Source: Aquabacterium sp. J223
GTDB lineage: Bacteria; Pseudomonadota; Gammaproteobacteria; Burkholderiales; Burkholderiaceae_C
Assembly (NCBI RefSeq): GCF_024666615.1
Contig: NZ_CP088297.1
Span: forward strand, 1,860,001 to 1,924,000
DNA length: 64,000 bases
Direction: 5' to 3'
Under the pieces are notes generated by a model, which was not told the DNA's origin, ran no database searches, and saw only the letters and a program-made list of their open reading frames with translations. Below are positions 37,327 through 46,828 of this stretch, piece after piece; the stretch's first letter is position 1, and each line of letters begins with the position of its first letter. The position numbers and the translations under genes are program-made.

Positions 37327-38478
37327 TCAGGGCGCGGCGAGTGCGGGGAGTGAATGCGGCCCCGGTATGCCGATCATCGCCTCGCCGGCGCGCCGTTGCC
37401 GCGCATCGGTCCCGCGCCGCCACAGGCCTAGCATGTGGCGCAGGTCGCGCACCAGGCCGGGCAGCGCCGGGGCATGGTCGTCCAGCGGCGCGGCGAGCGA
37501 CTCGAAGGCCGACTGCCAGCGCGCCAGCGCCTCGTGGACGCCGGCGCAGAGCGCGCCCAGCCGCTCGTCGGGGCCGTGCAGGTCGAGGTGGTGCGCCGCA
37601 TGCTCGGCCAGCGGCGCGAGCGCTTCCAGCTCGATCTGCAGCGCGCCCAGCTGACGGGTCGGCCGGCGCGCCGGGGGCACCGTGCGCAGCCACACCGCGA
37701 TCGCGTCGAGTTCGGCCTGCATCGCGCCCAGCATCGGCCCGATCCGCAGCGCCTCCTCGATGGCGCGCAGCGGCCGCGCGATGTCGGCCATCGCGCGGCC
37801 GGGCACGCCCAGGCGCTGCGCCTCGTCGACGCGCACGCCCCCCAGGTGCAGGCCGCAGAGGGCCTGCGAGTCCAGCCCCGGGATCCAGACGGCCGGCGCG
37901 CGCGACAGCCCCGGCGCGTCGGCTGCGACGACGAAGGCGTCGACGCCCGGGCGGCCATGGCCGTCGACGGCGGTGGCGAGCACCACGAAGGCGTCGGCCG
38001 AGGCGCCGTGGTGCACGAAGACCTCGTGGCCGTCCAGCGTCCAGCCGTCGCCGTCGCGGACCGCGCGGCACGAGGGAGTGGCGGGGTGCATGCCGGCTTC
38101 GCAGAACGCCAGCGCGACCAGCGTGTCACCGCGCGGCATCGCGCACAGCAGGGCATGGTGTGCCTCGCTGCGGGCATGCGGCGCCAGCACGACGGCGCCG
38201 ATGAGCTGGTTCGACAGCCACACCATCGCGGCGGCCAGGCTCGCGCTCTTGCGGGCGATCAGCGCGGCGAGCGACGACAGCTCCCAGGCGTCGGCCGGCG
38301 GCACCGCACCGGTGGCGTCGTAGCCCAGCGCCAGCAGGCCGCGCTCGCCGAGGTGGCGCCACCAGGCGCGCGCCAGGCCGCGGGCCGCGCCGGCCGGTGA
38401 CGCGTCGCGCAGCGCCTCGCTCAGCGCCTGCGCCAGGGGCGAGCGCGGCGGGCCCATCGTGTCAGCGGTCATGTTCAT
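37327..38478 (-). CDS. degenerate acyl-CoA dehydrogenase-like protein
   Basis: About 383 residues with weak ACAD character: LGERGLLALGYDA near the N terminus, LVALAFCEAGMHPATPSCRAVRDGDGWTLDGHEVFVHHGASADAFVVLAT, and a helical C terminus. The FAD motif TEPxxGSD is reduced to CEAGMHP. No EGT-type base is present, and QFGxPI is not recognisable. It is likely catalytically altered or a structural partner. The start is ATG 38478, or possibly ATG 38472; no good ribosome site is seen. It is divergent from etfB across an operator-like site. Confidence 0.7.
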   Translation of the reverse strand: MNMTADTMGPPRSPLAQALSEALRDASPAGAARGLARAWWRHLGERGLLALGYDATGAVPPADAWELSSLAALIARKSASLAAAMVWLSNQLIGAVVLAPHARSEAHHALLCAMPRGDTLVALAFCEAGMHPATPSCRAVRDGDGWTLDGHEVFVHHGASADAFVVLATAVDGHGRPGVDAFVVAADAPGLSRAPAVWIPGLDSQALCGLHLGGVRVDEAQRLGVPGRAMADIARPLRAIEEALRIGPMLGAMQAELDAIAVWLRTVPPARRPTRQLGALQIELEALAPLAEHAAHHLDLHGPDERLGALCAGVHEALARWQSAFESLAAPLDDHAPALPGLVRDLRHMLGLWRRGTDARQRRAGEAMIGIPGPHSLPALAAP

Positions 38479-38489
38479 GGACAAGCTAT

Positions 38490-38503
38490 CGAACGCTTGT
38501 TAG
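38490..38503. promoter_or_regulatory. operator-like motif, site D of a recurring motif
   Basis: CGAACG-CT-TGTTAG fits the recurring core with imperfect symmetry. It lies between the ACAD-like gene (-) and etfB (+), 33 bases before the etfB GTG. Confidence 0.5.
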
Positions 38504-38536
38504 AGTCTAGCCCACTTGAAATTCGTTGGAGAAGCA

Positions 38537-39289
38537 GTGAAGGTATTGGTCGCCGTGAAGCGGGTGCTCGACTACAACGTCAAGGCCCGCGTGAAGTCCG
38601 ACGGTTCCGGCGTCGACATCGCGAACCAGAAGATGTCGATGAACCCCTTCGACGAGATCGCCTGCGAGGAGGGGGCGCGGCTCAAGGAAGCCGGCGTCGC
38701 GACCGAGGTCATCGTCGTCTCCTGCGGCCCTGCGGCCTGCCAGGAGACCTTGCGCAGCGCGATGGCGATCGGCGCCGACCGCGCCGTGCTGGTCGAGACC
38801 GCCGAGGCGCTGGAGCCGCTGGCGGTGGCCAAGCTGATGCGCCACGTGGCGCAGAAGGAAGGCGTGACGCTGGCCATCTTCGGCAAGCAGGCGATCGACG
38901 ACGACGCCGGACAGACCGGCCAGATGTTCGCCGCGCTGATGGGATGGCCGCAGGCCACCTTCGCCTCCAAGGTGCAGGCCGCCGACGGCGGACTCACCGT
39001 CACCCGTGAGATCGACGGCGGCCTCGAGACGCTGCAGCTCACGCTGCCGGCGGTGGTGACGACCGACCTGCGTCTCAACGAGCCGCGCTTCATCACGCTG
39101 CCCAGCATCATGAAGGCGAAGAAGAAGCCGATGGAAGTCATCAAGGCCGACACGCTGGACATCGACATCGCGCCGCGGCTGAAGACGCAGAAGGTGATGG
39201 AGCCGGCCGCCCGCAAGGCCGGCGTGCAGGTCGCCGACGTGGCGGAACTGGTGAAGAAGCTGAAGGAAGAAGCGAAGGTGATCGCATGA
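38537..39289 (+). CDS. etfB: electron transfer flavoprotein beta subunit
   Basis: The 250-residue product has [43 protein letters not shown], the standard EtfB opening, and the conserved adenine-binding loop region with [26 protein letters not shown]. It binds AMP and forms the heterodimer with EtfA that accepts electrons from acyl-CoA dehydrogenases in the cytoplasm. The GTG at 38537 is chosen because GGAG lies 5-8 bases upstream and the protein then aligns with other EtfB from its first residue. It overlaps etfA by 4 bases. Its electrons would leave through ETF-QO at 42272-43957. Confidence 0.95.
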   Translation: MKVLVAVKRVLDYNVKARVKSDGSGVDIANQKMSMNPFDEIACEEGARLKEAGVATEVIVVSCGPAACQETLRSAMAIGADRAVLVETAEALEPLAVAKLMRHVAQKEGVTLAIFGKQAIDDDAGQTGQMFAALMGWPQATFASKVQAADGGLTVTREIDGGLETLQLTLPAVVTTDLRLNEPRFITLPSIMKAKKKPMEVIKADTLDIDIAPRLKTQKVMEPAARKAGVQVADVAELVKKLKEEAKVIA

Positions 39290-40227
39290 GCGTCCTGGTC
39301 ATTGCGGAACACGACAACGCGGCGCTCAATCCGTCGACCCTGAACACGCTGACGGCGGCCGCGCGCCTGGGCGGCGACGTCCGCGTGCTGGTGGCCGGCA
39401 GCGGCTGCGGCGCGGTCGCGCAGGCCGCGGCCGGCATCGCCGGCGTGTCCAAGGTGCTGCTGGCCGACGCCGAACACCACCAGGCCCAGCTCGCCGAGAC
39501 GCTGACGGAACTGGTGGTCGGCGTGGTGCGCGCCGATGGCGGCTGCACCCACGTGCTGGCGCCCAGCACGGCCTTCGGCAAGAACGTGCTGCCGCGTATC
39601 GCCGCGCTGCTCGACTCGTCGCAGGTCTCCGACGTGGTGGCCGTCGAATCGGCCGACACCTTCGTGCGTCCCTTCTACGCGGGCAACGCCCTGGCGCGCG
39701 TGCAGTCCAGCGACCGGGTCAAGGTGCTGAGCATCCGCACCACGGCCTTCGACGCCGCGGCGACCGGCGGCAGCGCGAGCATCGAGAACCTCGCGTCGAC
39801 GGCGCCGGCCCAGCCGAGTTCGCGCCTGGTCCGGCGCGAGCTCGTCAAGTCGGAGCGGCCGGAACTCACGGCGGCCTCGATCGTCGTGTCCGGCGGACGC
39901 GGCATGGGCTCGGCGGAGAAGTTCAATGCGGTGCTCGAGCCGCTGGCCGACAAGCTCGGGGCCGGGCTCGGCGCGTCGCGGGCGGCCGTCGACGCCGGCT
40001 ACGCGCCGAACGACCTGCAGGTCGGCCAGACCGGCAAGATCGTCGCGCCCACGCTGTACGTCGCGGTCGGCATCTCGGGCGCGATCCAGCACCTGGCCGG
40101 CATGAAGGACAGCAAGGTCATCGTCGCGATCAACAAGGATCCCGAGGCGCCGATTTTCCAGGTGGCGGATTACGGCCTCGCGGCGGATCTGTTCACCGCC
40201 GTGCCCGAACTCGTGGCAGCGCTCTGA
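39286..40227 (+). CDS. etfA: electron transfer flavoprotein alpha subunit
   Basis: The 313-residue product begins [25 protein letters not shown]. Its C-terminal FAD-binding domain has [58 protein letters not shown] and [21 protein letters not shown]. It carries the FAD that shuttles electrons from acyl-CoA dehydrogenases. The ATG overlaps the etfB stop, and its own stop overlaps the ATG of the next crotonase gene, so the three are one translational unit. Confidence 0.96.
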   Translation: MSVLVIAEHDNAALNPSTLNTLTAAARLGGDVRVLVAGSGCGAVAQAAAGIAGVSKVLLADAEHHQAQLAETLTELVVGVVRADGGCTHVLAPSTAFGKNVLPRIAALLDSSQVSDVVAVESADTFVRPFYAGNALARVQSSDRVKVLSIRTTAFDAAATGGSASIENLASTAPAQPSSRLVRRELVKSERPELTAASIVVSGGRGMGSAEKFNAVLEPLADKLGAGLGASRAAVDAGYAPNDLQVGQTGKIVAPTLYVAVGISGAIQHLAGMKDSKVIVAINKDPEAPIFQVADYGLAADLFTAVPELVAAL

Positions 40228-41024
40228 TGAGCGGCGACATCCGCTTCGAGGTCGACGCCGACGGCATCGGCACGCTGACCCTGAACCGCCCGGACAGGCT
40301 GAACGCGTTCGACCTCGCGATGGTGGATGAGTGGCAGGCCACGCTCGAACGCGCGGAGGCCGACGACAGCGTCAAGGTCGTCGTGCTCACCGGCGCGGGG
40401 CGGGCCTTCTGCGCCGGCGGCGACTTCGACGAGATGGCCAAGTTCAGCGAGCTCGACAGCCTGGGCCGCAAGAACTTCCTGTTCAAGCACGTTCATCGCG
40501 TCGCGCTCACCATCGAGCGAATGGACAAGCCGCTGATCGCCGCGATCAACGGTGCGGCACGCGGCGCCGGCTGCGACATGGCGCTGATGTGCGACCTGCG
40601 CGTCATGGCGCAGTCGGCCACGCTGGCCGAGAGCTACATCGAGATCGGCCTGATCGCCGGCGACGCCGGCGCCTGGTACCTGCCTCGCCTGATCGGCACG
40701 GCGCGCGCGCTGGAGCTGTTCTGGACCGGCCGCGTGGTGCGCGCAGACGAGGCCGAGCGCATCGGCATGGTCAACCGCGTGGTGCCCGACGACGAGCTGA
40801 TGGCCGCCACCTACGAACTCGCGCGCACCATCGCGTCCAAGCCGCAGCAGGCGGTGCGCTTCTTCCGCCGCACGGTCTACCAGAGCCAGACGATGGCGCT
40901 GGCCACCCACCTCGACATGGTGTCCTCGCACATGGCGGTGATGGAGGACACCCCGGAGCACAGGGCCGGCATCGAGGCCTTCCGCAGCCGGCAGCGCGCC
41001 GCCAGGGCCAAGAAGCCGACCTAG
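40227..41024 (+). CDS. enoyl-CoA hydratase/isomerase family protein
   Basis: The 265-residue crotonase has GIGTLTLNRPDRLNAFDLAMVDEW, VVLTGAGRAFCAGGDFDEMAKF, and INGAARGAGCDMALMCDLRVMAQSATLAESYIEIGLIAGDAGAWYLPRLIG. The first catalytic position is Asp in GAGCDMA. The second follows an unusual AESYIEIGLIAGDAG pattern, so a specialised hydratase or isomerase is likely. It shares one base with the etfA stop (TGATG). Being joined to ETF makes it a general beta-oxidation component, possibly for pimeloyl-CoA intermediates (inference). Confidence 0.85.
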   Translation: MSGDIRFEVDADGIGTLTLNRPDRLNAFDLAMVDEWQATLERAEADDSVKVVVLTGAGRAFCAGGDFDEMAKFSELDSLGRKNFLFKHVHRVALTIERMDKPLIAAINGAARGAGCDMALMCDLRVMAQSATLAESYIEIGLIAGDAGAWYLPRLIGTARALELFWTGRVVRADEAERIGMVNRVVPDDELMAATYELARTIASKPQQAVRFFRRTVYQSQTMALATHLDMVSSHMAVMEDTPEHRAGIEAFRSRQRAARAKKPT

Positions 41025-41035
41025 CCGCCGCCGGG

Positions 41036-41054
41036 CGCGCGCGGTGAGCGCGCG
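41036..41054. terminator. hairpin between convergent genes
   Basis: CGCGCGC and GCGCGCG form a perfect 7-base stem around GGTGA between the stops at 41024 and 41073. There is no T run, so this is a candidate only. Confidence 0.45.
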
Positions 41055-41072
41055 TGGCCGCGGCCGGCGTCG

Positions 41073-42254
41073 TCAGAACGCGGCGATGCCGGTCATCGCG
41101 CGCCCGAGCACCAGCGCGTGGATGTCGTGCGTGCCCTCGTAGGTGTTCACCACCTCGAGGTTGACCAGGTGGCGTGCGACGCCGAACTCGTCGCTGATGC
41201 CGTTGCCGCCCATCATGTCGCGCGCCACCCGGGCGATGTCCAGCGCCTTGCCGCAGGAGTTGCGCTTCATGATCGAGGTGACCTCCACCGCTGCGCCGCC
41301 TTCGTCCTTCATGCGGCCCAGGCGCAGGCAGCCCTGCAGGCCCAGCGTGATCTCGGTCTGCATGTCGGCCAGCTTCTTCTGGATCAGCTGGTTGGCCGCC
41401 AGCGGCTTGCCGAACTGCTTGCGGTCGAGCACGTACTGCCGCGCGCGGTGCCAGCAGTCCTCGGCCGCGCCCAGCGCACCCCAGGCGATCCCGTAGCGCG
41501 CGCTGTTGAGGCAGGTGAACGGGCCCTTCAGCCCGCGCACATCGGGGAAGGCGTTCTCCTCGGGGCAGAACACGCCGTCCATCACGATCTCGCCGGTGAT
41601 GCTGGCGCGCAAGCCGACCTTGCCGTGGATGGCCGGGGCACGCAGGCCCTTCCAGCCCTTTTCCAGCACGAAGCCGCGGATGGCGCCCTCGTCGTCCTTG
41701 GCCCACACGAGGAACACGTCGGCGATGGGCGCGTTGCTGATCCACATCTTGGCGCCGCTCAGGCTGTAGCCGCCGGGCACCTTACGCGCGCGCGTGACAA
41801 TGCTGCCCGGGTCGGAGCCGTGGTCGGGCTCGGTGAGTCCGAAGCAACCTATCAGCTCGCCGCGCGCCAGCCGGGGCAGGTACTTCTGCCGCGTCGCCTC
41901 GTTGCCGAACTCGCTGATCGGCACCATCACCAGCGAGCTCTGCACGCTCATCATCGATCGGTAGCCGGAGTCGACCCGTTCGACCTCGCGCGCGATCAGG
42001 CCGTAGCAGACGTAGTTCAGGCCCGCGCCGCCGTAGGTCTCGGCGATGGTGGGCCCGAGCAGGCCCAGCTCGCCCATCTCGCGGAAGATGGCCGGGTCGG
42101 TTCGCTCGTGCCGGAACGCTTCGAGCACGCGCGGCGCGAGCCGGTCCTGGCAGTACGCGCGCGCGGCGTCGCGCACCGCGCGCTCGTCGTCGGTGAGCTG
42201 CTGCTCGAGCAGCAGCGGGTCGTCCCAGTGGAACTCGGTGCGGTGTGAAGTCAT
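41073..42254 (-). CDS. gcdH: glutaryl-CoA dehydrogenase
   Basis: The 393-residue product ([39 protein letters not shown]) has the family-specific [45 protein letters not shown], and [27 protein letters not shown] with the catalytic Glu at about 373. It oxidises and decarboxylates glutaryl-CoA to crotonyl-CoA and CO2, passing electrons to ETF. Its place next to ETF-QO and downstream of badI fits the lower route from pimeloyl-CoA through glutaryl-CoA. The start at 42254 begins a normal GCDH N terminus; the frame is open further upstream but overlaps the ETF-QO gene. Confidence 0.95.
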   Translation of the reverse strand: MTSHRTEFHWDDPLLLEQQLTDDERAVRDAARAYCQDRLAPRVLEAFRHERTDPAIFREMGELGLLGPTIAETYGGAGLNYVCYGLIAREVERVDSGYRSMMSVQSSLVMVPISEFGNEATRQKYLPRLARGELIGCFGLTEPDHGSDPGSIVTRARKVPGGYSLSGAKMWISNAPIADVFLVWAKDDEGAIRGFVLEKGWKGLRAPAIHGKVGLRASITGEIVMDGVFCPEENAFPDVRGLKGPFTCLNSARYGIAWGALGAAEDCWHRARQYVLDRKQFGKPLAANQLIQKKLADMQTEITLGLQGCLRLGRMKDEGGAAVEVTSIMKRNSCGKALDIARVARDMMGGNGISDEFGVARHLVNLEVVNTYEGTHDIHALVLGRAMTGIAAF

Positions 42255-42271
42255 GGGGTCTTTCGAGCGGG

Positions 42272-43957
42272 TCACATGCCCGCGTAGTTGGGTCCGCCGC
42301 CGCCCTCGGGCGCCACCCAGACGATGTTCTGTGTCGGGTCCTTGATGTCGCAGGTCTTGCAGTGCACGCAGTTCTGCGCGTTGATCTGCAGCCGGTCGTC
42401 GCCGTCGTCGGTCTTGACGAACTCGTACACCCCGGCCGGGCAATAGCGGCTTTCGGGTCCGGCGTAGCGCGCGAGGTTCACGGCCACCGGCACGCTTTGG
42501 TCCTTAAGCGTGAGGTGCGGGGGCTGGTCTTCCTGGTGATTGGTGTTGCTGACGAACACCGAACTCAGGCGATCGAAGCTCAGCTTGCCGTCGGGCTTGG
42601 GGTAGGCGATGGGCTTGGAGGCCTCGGCCGGCCGCAGCGCGGCGTGGTCGGCCACCTTGCGGTGCACCGTCCACGGCGGGCGCTTGATGCCCAGCCGCGG
42701 CAGCAGCCACTGCTCGATGCCGGTCATCAGCGTGCCGACCGTCGAGCCCTTCTTGAACCACTGCTTGAAGTTCTTGGCGCGCTGCAGCTCGTCGTGCAGC
42801 CAGCTCTGCTCGAATGCGCTGGGGTAGGCCGTCAGCTCGTCGCGTGCGCGGCCCGCGGCCAGCGCCTCGAACGCGGCCTCCGCGGCCAGCATGCCGGTCT
42901 TGATGGCCGCGTGGCTGCCCTTGATGCGCGACGCGTTCAGCGTGCCAGCCTCGCAGCCGACCAGCGCACCGCCAGGGAACACCAGCTTGGGCAGGCTCAG
43001 CAGCCCGCCCGCGGTGATGGCGCGCGCGCCGTAGCCGATGCGCTTGCCGCCTTCGATGTGCGCGCGGATGGACGGATGCGTCTTCCAGCGCTGCATCTCC
43101 TCGAAGGGGCTCAGCCACGGGTTCTTGTAGTCCAGCCCGGTGACGAAGCCGAGCGCGACCTTGCCGCCTTCAAGGTGGTAGAGAAAGCCGCCGCCGTAGG
43201 TGTCGGGGTCCATGGGCCAGCCGGCGGTGTGCACCACCAGGCCGGGGCGGGTCTGCGCCTCGGGCACTTCCCACAGCTCCTTGATGCCCAGGGCGTAGCT
43301 CTGCGGATCGCGGCCCGCGTCCAGCGCGTACTTCGCGATCAGCTGCTTGCCGAGCTGCCCGCGCGAACCTTCGGCGAACACCGTGTACCTGCCGAGCAAC
43401 TCCATGCCGAGCTGGAAGCCCTCGTTGGGCTGGCCGTCGCGCCCGATGCCCAGGTTGCCGGTGGCGACGCCGCGCACCGCGCCGGCGTCGTCGTAGAGCA
43501 CCTCCGCCGCGGGAAAGCCGGGAAAGATCTCGACGCCCAGCGCCTCGGCCTGCTCCGCCAGCCACCGCGTCACCGCGCCGAGGCTGATGACGTAGTTGCC
43601 TTCGTTGTGCAGGCAGTCGGGCACCAGCCAGCCGGGCGTCTTGCGTGCGCCGGTCTCGCTGAGGAACAGCACCTCGTCGCCGGTCACCGGCTGGTTCAGC
43701 GGCGCCTCGCGCTGCTGCCAGTCGGGGATCAGCTCGGTGAGGGCACGCGGGTCCATCACCGCGCCGCTCAGGATGTGCGCGCCGGGTTCGGAGCCTTTTT
43801 CGAGCACCACCACCGACACCTCGCCGCCGCGCTCGGCGGCCAGCTGCTTGAGGCGGATGGCGGTGGAGAGGCCGGCGGGGCCGGCGCCGACCACGACCAC
43901 GTCGTAGTCCATCGATTCGCGCGGCCCGTGCTGCGCGAGGATTTCAGAGGGTGTCAT
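42272..43957 (-). CDS. electron transfer flavoprotein-ubiquinone oxidoreductase
   Basis: The 561-residue protein opens with an FAD-binding [23 protein letters not shown] (GAGPAG at 24-29), then [48 protein letters not shown] and [24 protein letters not shown]. It ends with the [4Fe-4S] ligands in YCPAGVYEF and [29 protein letters not shown]. It is a membrane-attached enzyme that takes electrons from ETF and reduces ubiquinone. It is 8 bases from the upstream ACAD gene and 17 bases from gcdH. Together with EtfAB it gives this region its own respiratory exit for acyl-CoA oxidation. Confidence 0.96.
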   Translation of the reverse strand: MTPSEILAQHGPRESMDYDVVVVGAGPAGLSTAIRLKQLAAERGGEVSVVVLEKGSEPGAHILSGAVMDPRALTELIPDWQQREAPLNQPVTGDEVLFLSETGARKTPGWLVPDCLHNEGNYVISLGAVTRWLAEQAEALGVEIFPGFPAAEVLYDDAGAVRGVATGNLGIGRDGQPNEGFQLGMELLGRYTVFAEGSRGQLGKQLIAKYALDAGRDPQSYALGIKELWEVPEAQTRPGLVVHTAGWPMDPDTYGGGFLYHLEGGKVALGFVTGLDYKNPWLSPFEEMQRWKTHPSIRAHIEGGKRIGYGARAITAGGLLSLPKLVFPGGALVGCEAGTLNASRIKGSHAAIKTGMLAAEAAFEALAAGRARDELTAYPSAFEQSWLHDELQRAKNFKQWFKKGSTVGTLMTGIEQWLLPRLGIKRPPWTVHRKVADHAALRPAEASKPIAYPKPDGKLSFDRLSSVFVSNTNHQEDQPPHLTLKDQSVPVAVNLARYAGPESRYCPAGVYEFVKTDDGDDRLQINAQNCVHCKTCDIKDPTQNIVWVAPEGGGGPNYAGM

Positions 43958-43965
43958 GTCGCTGG

Positions 43966-45126
43966 TCAGTCGCCGCGCATCAGCGCGCGACCGATGATGA
44001 GCTGCTGGATCTGCGTCGTGCCCTCGTAGAGCCGCAGCAGCCGCACGTCGCGGTAGAAGCGCTCGACCTTGTACTCGTTGATGTAGCCGGCGCCGCCGTG
44101 CACCTGCACGCCGCGGTCGGCCACGCGGCCGACCATCTCGGTGCAGAACATCTTGGTGCAGGCCGCGCGCATGCTCACGTCCGGGTCGCTCTTGCCGGCC
44201 GGCTTGGCGTCGTAGCGGGCGGCGCAGTCCTGCACCATCGCCCAGCCGGCGTACAGCTCGGCCTGGCTGTCGGCGAGCATGGCCTGCACCAGCTGGAACT
44301 CGCCGATCGCCTGGCCGAACTGCTTGCGTTCGCGCGCGTAGCCCACGGCCTCGTTGAGGATGCGCTGCGCCATGCCGCAGGCCACCGCCGAGATGTGCAG
44401 GCGCCCGCGGTCCAGCACCTTCATCGCGGTCTTGAAGCCCTTGCCCGGGACGCCGCCGATGATGTTGGCCGCCGGGACGCGCACGTTCTCGAGGATGACG
44501 TCGCAGGTCTTGGTGCCGCGCTGCCCCATCTTCTTGTCGGGCTTGCCCAGCGAGAGGCCCGGCAGGTCGGCCGGCACGATGAACGAGCTGATGCCGCCCG
44601 CGCCCGGCCCGTCGGTGCGTGCCATCAGCGTGAACGCGCCGGCGCGCGGCGCGTTGGTGATGAAGCGCTTGCCGCCGTTGAGCACGTAGAAGTCGCCGTC
44701 GCGCTCGCCCCGCGTCTTGATGGCGGCCGCATCCGAACCTGCGTCGGGCTCGGTCAGTGCGAACGACATCATCAGCTCGCCGCTCGCCACGCGCGGCAGG
44801 TAGTCGGCCTTCTGCGCCTCGGTGCCGTCGATCAGGATGCCCTGCGAGCCGATGCCGACGTTGGTGCCGAACACCGAGCGGAAGGCCAGCGCGGTCTGCC
44901 CGAACTCGTACGCGACCCGGCACTCCTGGCTCATCGACAGTCCGATGCCGCCGTACTGCTCGGGGATGGACAGGCCGAACAGGCCCATCTCCTTCATGTC
45001 GGCCACGATGTCGGCCGGCACGTCGTCGAGTTCCTCGACCGCGTTCTCTGCGGGAACAAGGCGGTCGCGGATGAACCGCTGCACGGTGGCCAGCAGCAGG
45101 TCGAAGGATTCGTTGTCCAAAGCCAT
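43966..45126 (-). CDS. acyl-CoA dehydrogenase of the alicyclic-acid cluster
   Basis: The 386-residue enzyme has LSIPEQYGGIGLSMSQECRV, MMSFALTEPDAGSDAAAIKTRG, GGKRFITNAPRAGAF, RKQFGQAIGEFQLVQAMLADSQAELYAG and RLYEGTTQIQQLIIGRALMR. The catalytic Glu is at about 368 in the classical position. It lies between badI and ETF-QO in one tightly spaced minus-strand unit (16 and 8 base gaps). The product of BadI is pimeloyl-CoA, so this dehydrogenase is a candidate for oxidising pimeloyl-CoA or a related dicarboxyl-CoA. That assignment is inferred from position. Confidence 0.9.
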   Translation of the reverse strand: MALDNESFDLLLATVQRFIRDRLVPAENAVEELDDVPADIVADMKEMGLFGLSIPEQYGGIGLSMSQECRVAYEFGQTALAFRSVFGTNVGIGSQGILIDGTEAQKADYLPRVASGELMMSFALTEPDAGSDAAAIKTRGERDGDFYVLNGGKRFITNAPRAGAFTLMARTDGPGAGGISSFIVPADLPGLSLGKPDKKMGQRGTKTCDVILENVRVPAANIIGGVPGKGFKTAMKVLDRGRLHISAVACGMAQRILNEAVGYARERKQFGQAIGEFQLVQAMLADSQAELYAGWAMVQDCAARYDAKPAGKSDPDVSMRAACTKMFCTEMVGRVADRGVQVHGGAGYINEYKVERFYRDVRLLRLYEGTTQIQQLIIGRALMRGD

Positions 45127-45142
45127 GGGTCGGGGCGCGCGG

Positions 45143-45925
45143 CTACTTCGCGTACTTGCGGAAATCGGGCTTGCGCTTCTCGAGGAAGGCCTTGACGCCC
45201 TCGCGCGACTCCTCGGTGTCGTAGTACATCTTCAGCGCGTACATGCCCATGCCGGCGATGCCCGCCTGGTGCGCCGTGTCCATGTTGAACGAGCGCTTGG
45301 CGATGGCCAGCGCGGTCGGGCTGCGCTCCATGATCTCGTCGCACCACTTCTGCACTTCGGCGTCGAGCTGGTCGTGCGGCACCACGGCGTTGACCAGGCC
45401 CATGGCCAGTGCCTCGCTCGCCTTGTAGCGGCGGCACAGGTACCACATCTCGCGCGCCTTCTTCTCGCCGACCACGTGGGCGAGGAAGGCGGTGCCGTAG
45501 CCCGGATCGACGGAGCCGACCTTGGGGCCGACCTGACCGAACTGCGCCTTCTCGGAGGCGATGGTGAAGTCGGAGATGGTGCACAGCACGTTGCCGCCGC
45601 CGATCGCGTAGCCCTGCACGCGGGCGATGACGGGCTTAGGCACGTCGCGGATGGCGTTGTGCAGCTCTTCGACCGGCAGGCCGATGGTGCCGCGGCCGTC
45701 GTACTGGCCGTCGTGGGCGGACTGGTCGCCGCCGGTGCAGAAGGCCTTGTCGCCCGCGCCGGCGAGCACGATGACCCCGATCGACTTGTCGTAGCCGGCG
45801 CGGTTGACCGCGTGGATCAGCTCGTCGCAGGTGCGGCCGCGGAACGCGTTCATCTTGTCCGGCCGGTTGATGGTGATCCAGGCGGCGCCGTTGCGCACCT
45901 CGAACAGGATGTCTTCGTATTGCAT
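45143..45925 (-). CDS. badI: 2-ketocyclohexanecarboxyl-CoA hydrolase (ring cleavage)
   Basis: The 260-residue crotonase-fold protein matches my recollection of Rhodopseudomonas palustris BadI over its full length. Shared segments are ITINRPDKMNAFRG, AGAGDKAFCTGGDQSAHDG, YDGRGTIGLPVEELH, VQGYAIGGGNVL, GQVGPKVGSVDPGYGTAFLA and AKRSFNMDTAHQAGIAGMG. It hydrates and opens the ring of 2-oxocyclohexane-1-carboxyl-CoA to give pimeloyl-CoA. The fold is shared with MenB (naphthoate synthase), but no menaquinone genes are near and badH is directly upstream, 30 bases away. An AAGGA site precedes the ATG. Likely controlled by the divergent MarR regulator. Confidence 0.92.
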   Translation of the reverse strand: MQYEDILFEVRNGAAWITINRPDKMNAFRGRTCDELIHAVNRAGYDKSIGVIVLAGAGDKAFCTGGDQSAHDGQYDGRGTIGLPVEELHNAIRDVPKPVIARVQGYAIGGGNVLCTISDFTIASEKAQFGQVGPKVGSVDPGYGTAFLAHVVGEKKAREMWYLCRRYKASEALAMGLVNAVVPHDQLDAEVQKWCDEIMERSPTALAIAKRSFNMDTAHQAGIAGMGMYALKMYYDTEESREGVKAFLEKRKPDFRKYAK

Positions 45926-45955
45926 GGGGAGTCCTTGGGGGAAAGGAAAAGGGGG

Positions 45956-46723
45956 TCAGCCGGCCATCGTCAGGCCGCCGGAAACGCTCAGCACCTGGCC
46001 GGTGACGAAGGCCGCGTCGTCGCTGGCGAAGAAGGCGATGGCGCCGGGCAGGTCGTCGGGCTGGCCGATGCGGCCCAGCGGAATCGAGCGCTCGAAGGCC
46101 TGCATGAGCTTCTCCGGGTTGGAGGCGGCATTCTTGAAGTCGGCGAACAGCGCGGTGTCGGTGGGGCCGGGGCACACCACGTTCACCGTGATGCCGTGGC
46201 GCGCGTGCTCTCGCGCCAGCGTCTTCGAGAACGACACCAGGCCGCCCTTGCACGCCGCGTACACCGCCTCGCCCGAAGAGCCCACCCGCGCCGCGTCGGA
46301 CGACACGTTGACGATGCGGCCGCGGCGGCGCTCGACCATGCCGGGCAGCACCGCGTGGTGCATGTGCAGCGCGCCGACGAGGTTGACGGAGATCAGCCGT
46401 TCCCAGTCCGACAGCTCGGTCTTGGTGAAGGGCTTGAAGACGTCCCAGCCGGCGTTGTTGACCAGCACGTCGATGGGGCCCAGGGCGCTGCCGACCTGCG
46501 CGATGGACGCGTCCACGCTGGCGCGCTGCGTGATGTCGCAGGCGAAGGCCTGGGCGCGGCCGCCGGACTCGCGGACGGCCGCGGCCACTTTCTCGGCGGC
46601 TTCGAGCCGCACGTCGAACACCGCCACTTGCGCGCCTTCGGACGCCAGGCGCCGGCAGGTGGCCCCGCCGATGCCGCCACCGCCGCCGGTGACGATCGCC
46701 GTCTTGCCATCGAGTCTTTGCAT
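45956..46723 (-). CDS. badH: 2-hydroxycyclohexanecarboxyl-CoA dehydrogenase (SDR)
   Basis: A 255-residue SDR with TGGGGGIGG (12-20), NNAG (89-92) and the catalytic set Ser141, Tyr155 and Lys159 in VYAACKGG. The stretches AGWDVFKPFTKTE, ALHMHHAVLPGMVERR, SDAARVGSSGEAVYAACKGGL and REHARHGITVNVVCPGPTDTAL closely match remembered R. palustris BadH. It oxidises 2-hydroxycyclohexane-1-carboxyl-CoA to the 2-oxo compound with NAD. It is the first gene of the minus-strand unit badH-badI-ACAD-ETF-QO-gcdH. The promoter region shared with the MarR gene holds a 14-base palindrome 38 bases upstream. Confidence 0.92.
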   Translation of the reverse strand: MQRLDGKTAIVTGGGGGIGGATCRRLASEGAQVAVFDVRLEAAEKVAAAVRESGGRAQAFACDITQRASVDASIAQVGSALGPIDVLVNNAGWDVFKPFTKTELSDWERLISVNLVGALHMHHAVLPGMVERRRGRIVNVSSDAARVGSSGEAVYAACKGGLVSFSKTLAREHARHGITVNVVCPGPTDTALFADFKNAASNPEKLMQAFERSIPLGRIGQPDDLPGAIAFFASDDAAFVTGQVLSVSGGLTMAG

Positions 46724-46760
46724 GGAGTCTCCTTCTTCGCGCGGGTGCTCAGCGATTTAT

Positions 46761-46774
46761 GACAATAGATTGTC
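46761..46774. promoter_or_regulatory. MarR-type operator between badH and the MarR gene
   Basis: GACAAT-AG-ATTGTC is a perfect 6-base inverted repeat in the 105-base divergent gap. It is 38 bases from the badH start and 55 from the MarR start, so binding could repress both. This sequence differs from the recurring CTAAC/GTTAG motif. Confidence 0.7.
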
Positions 46775-46828
46775 GGAGGTTAAACTGCCAAGGCCGACGA
46801 CGCAAGATCGAGATCCTGAGGAAATCCC

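Noticed and set aside
45143-45925. Reading this crotonase as MenB (naphthoate synthase)
   Set aside because: The fold is shared, but badH directly upstream, the NMDTAHQAGIAGMG segment and the lack of any menaquinone gene favour BadI.
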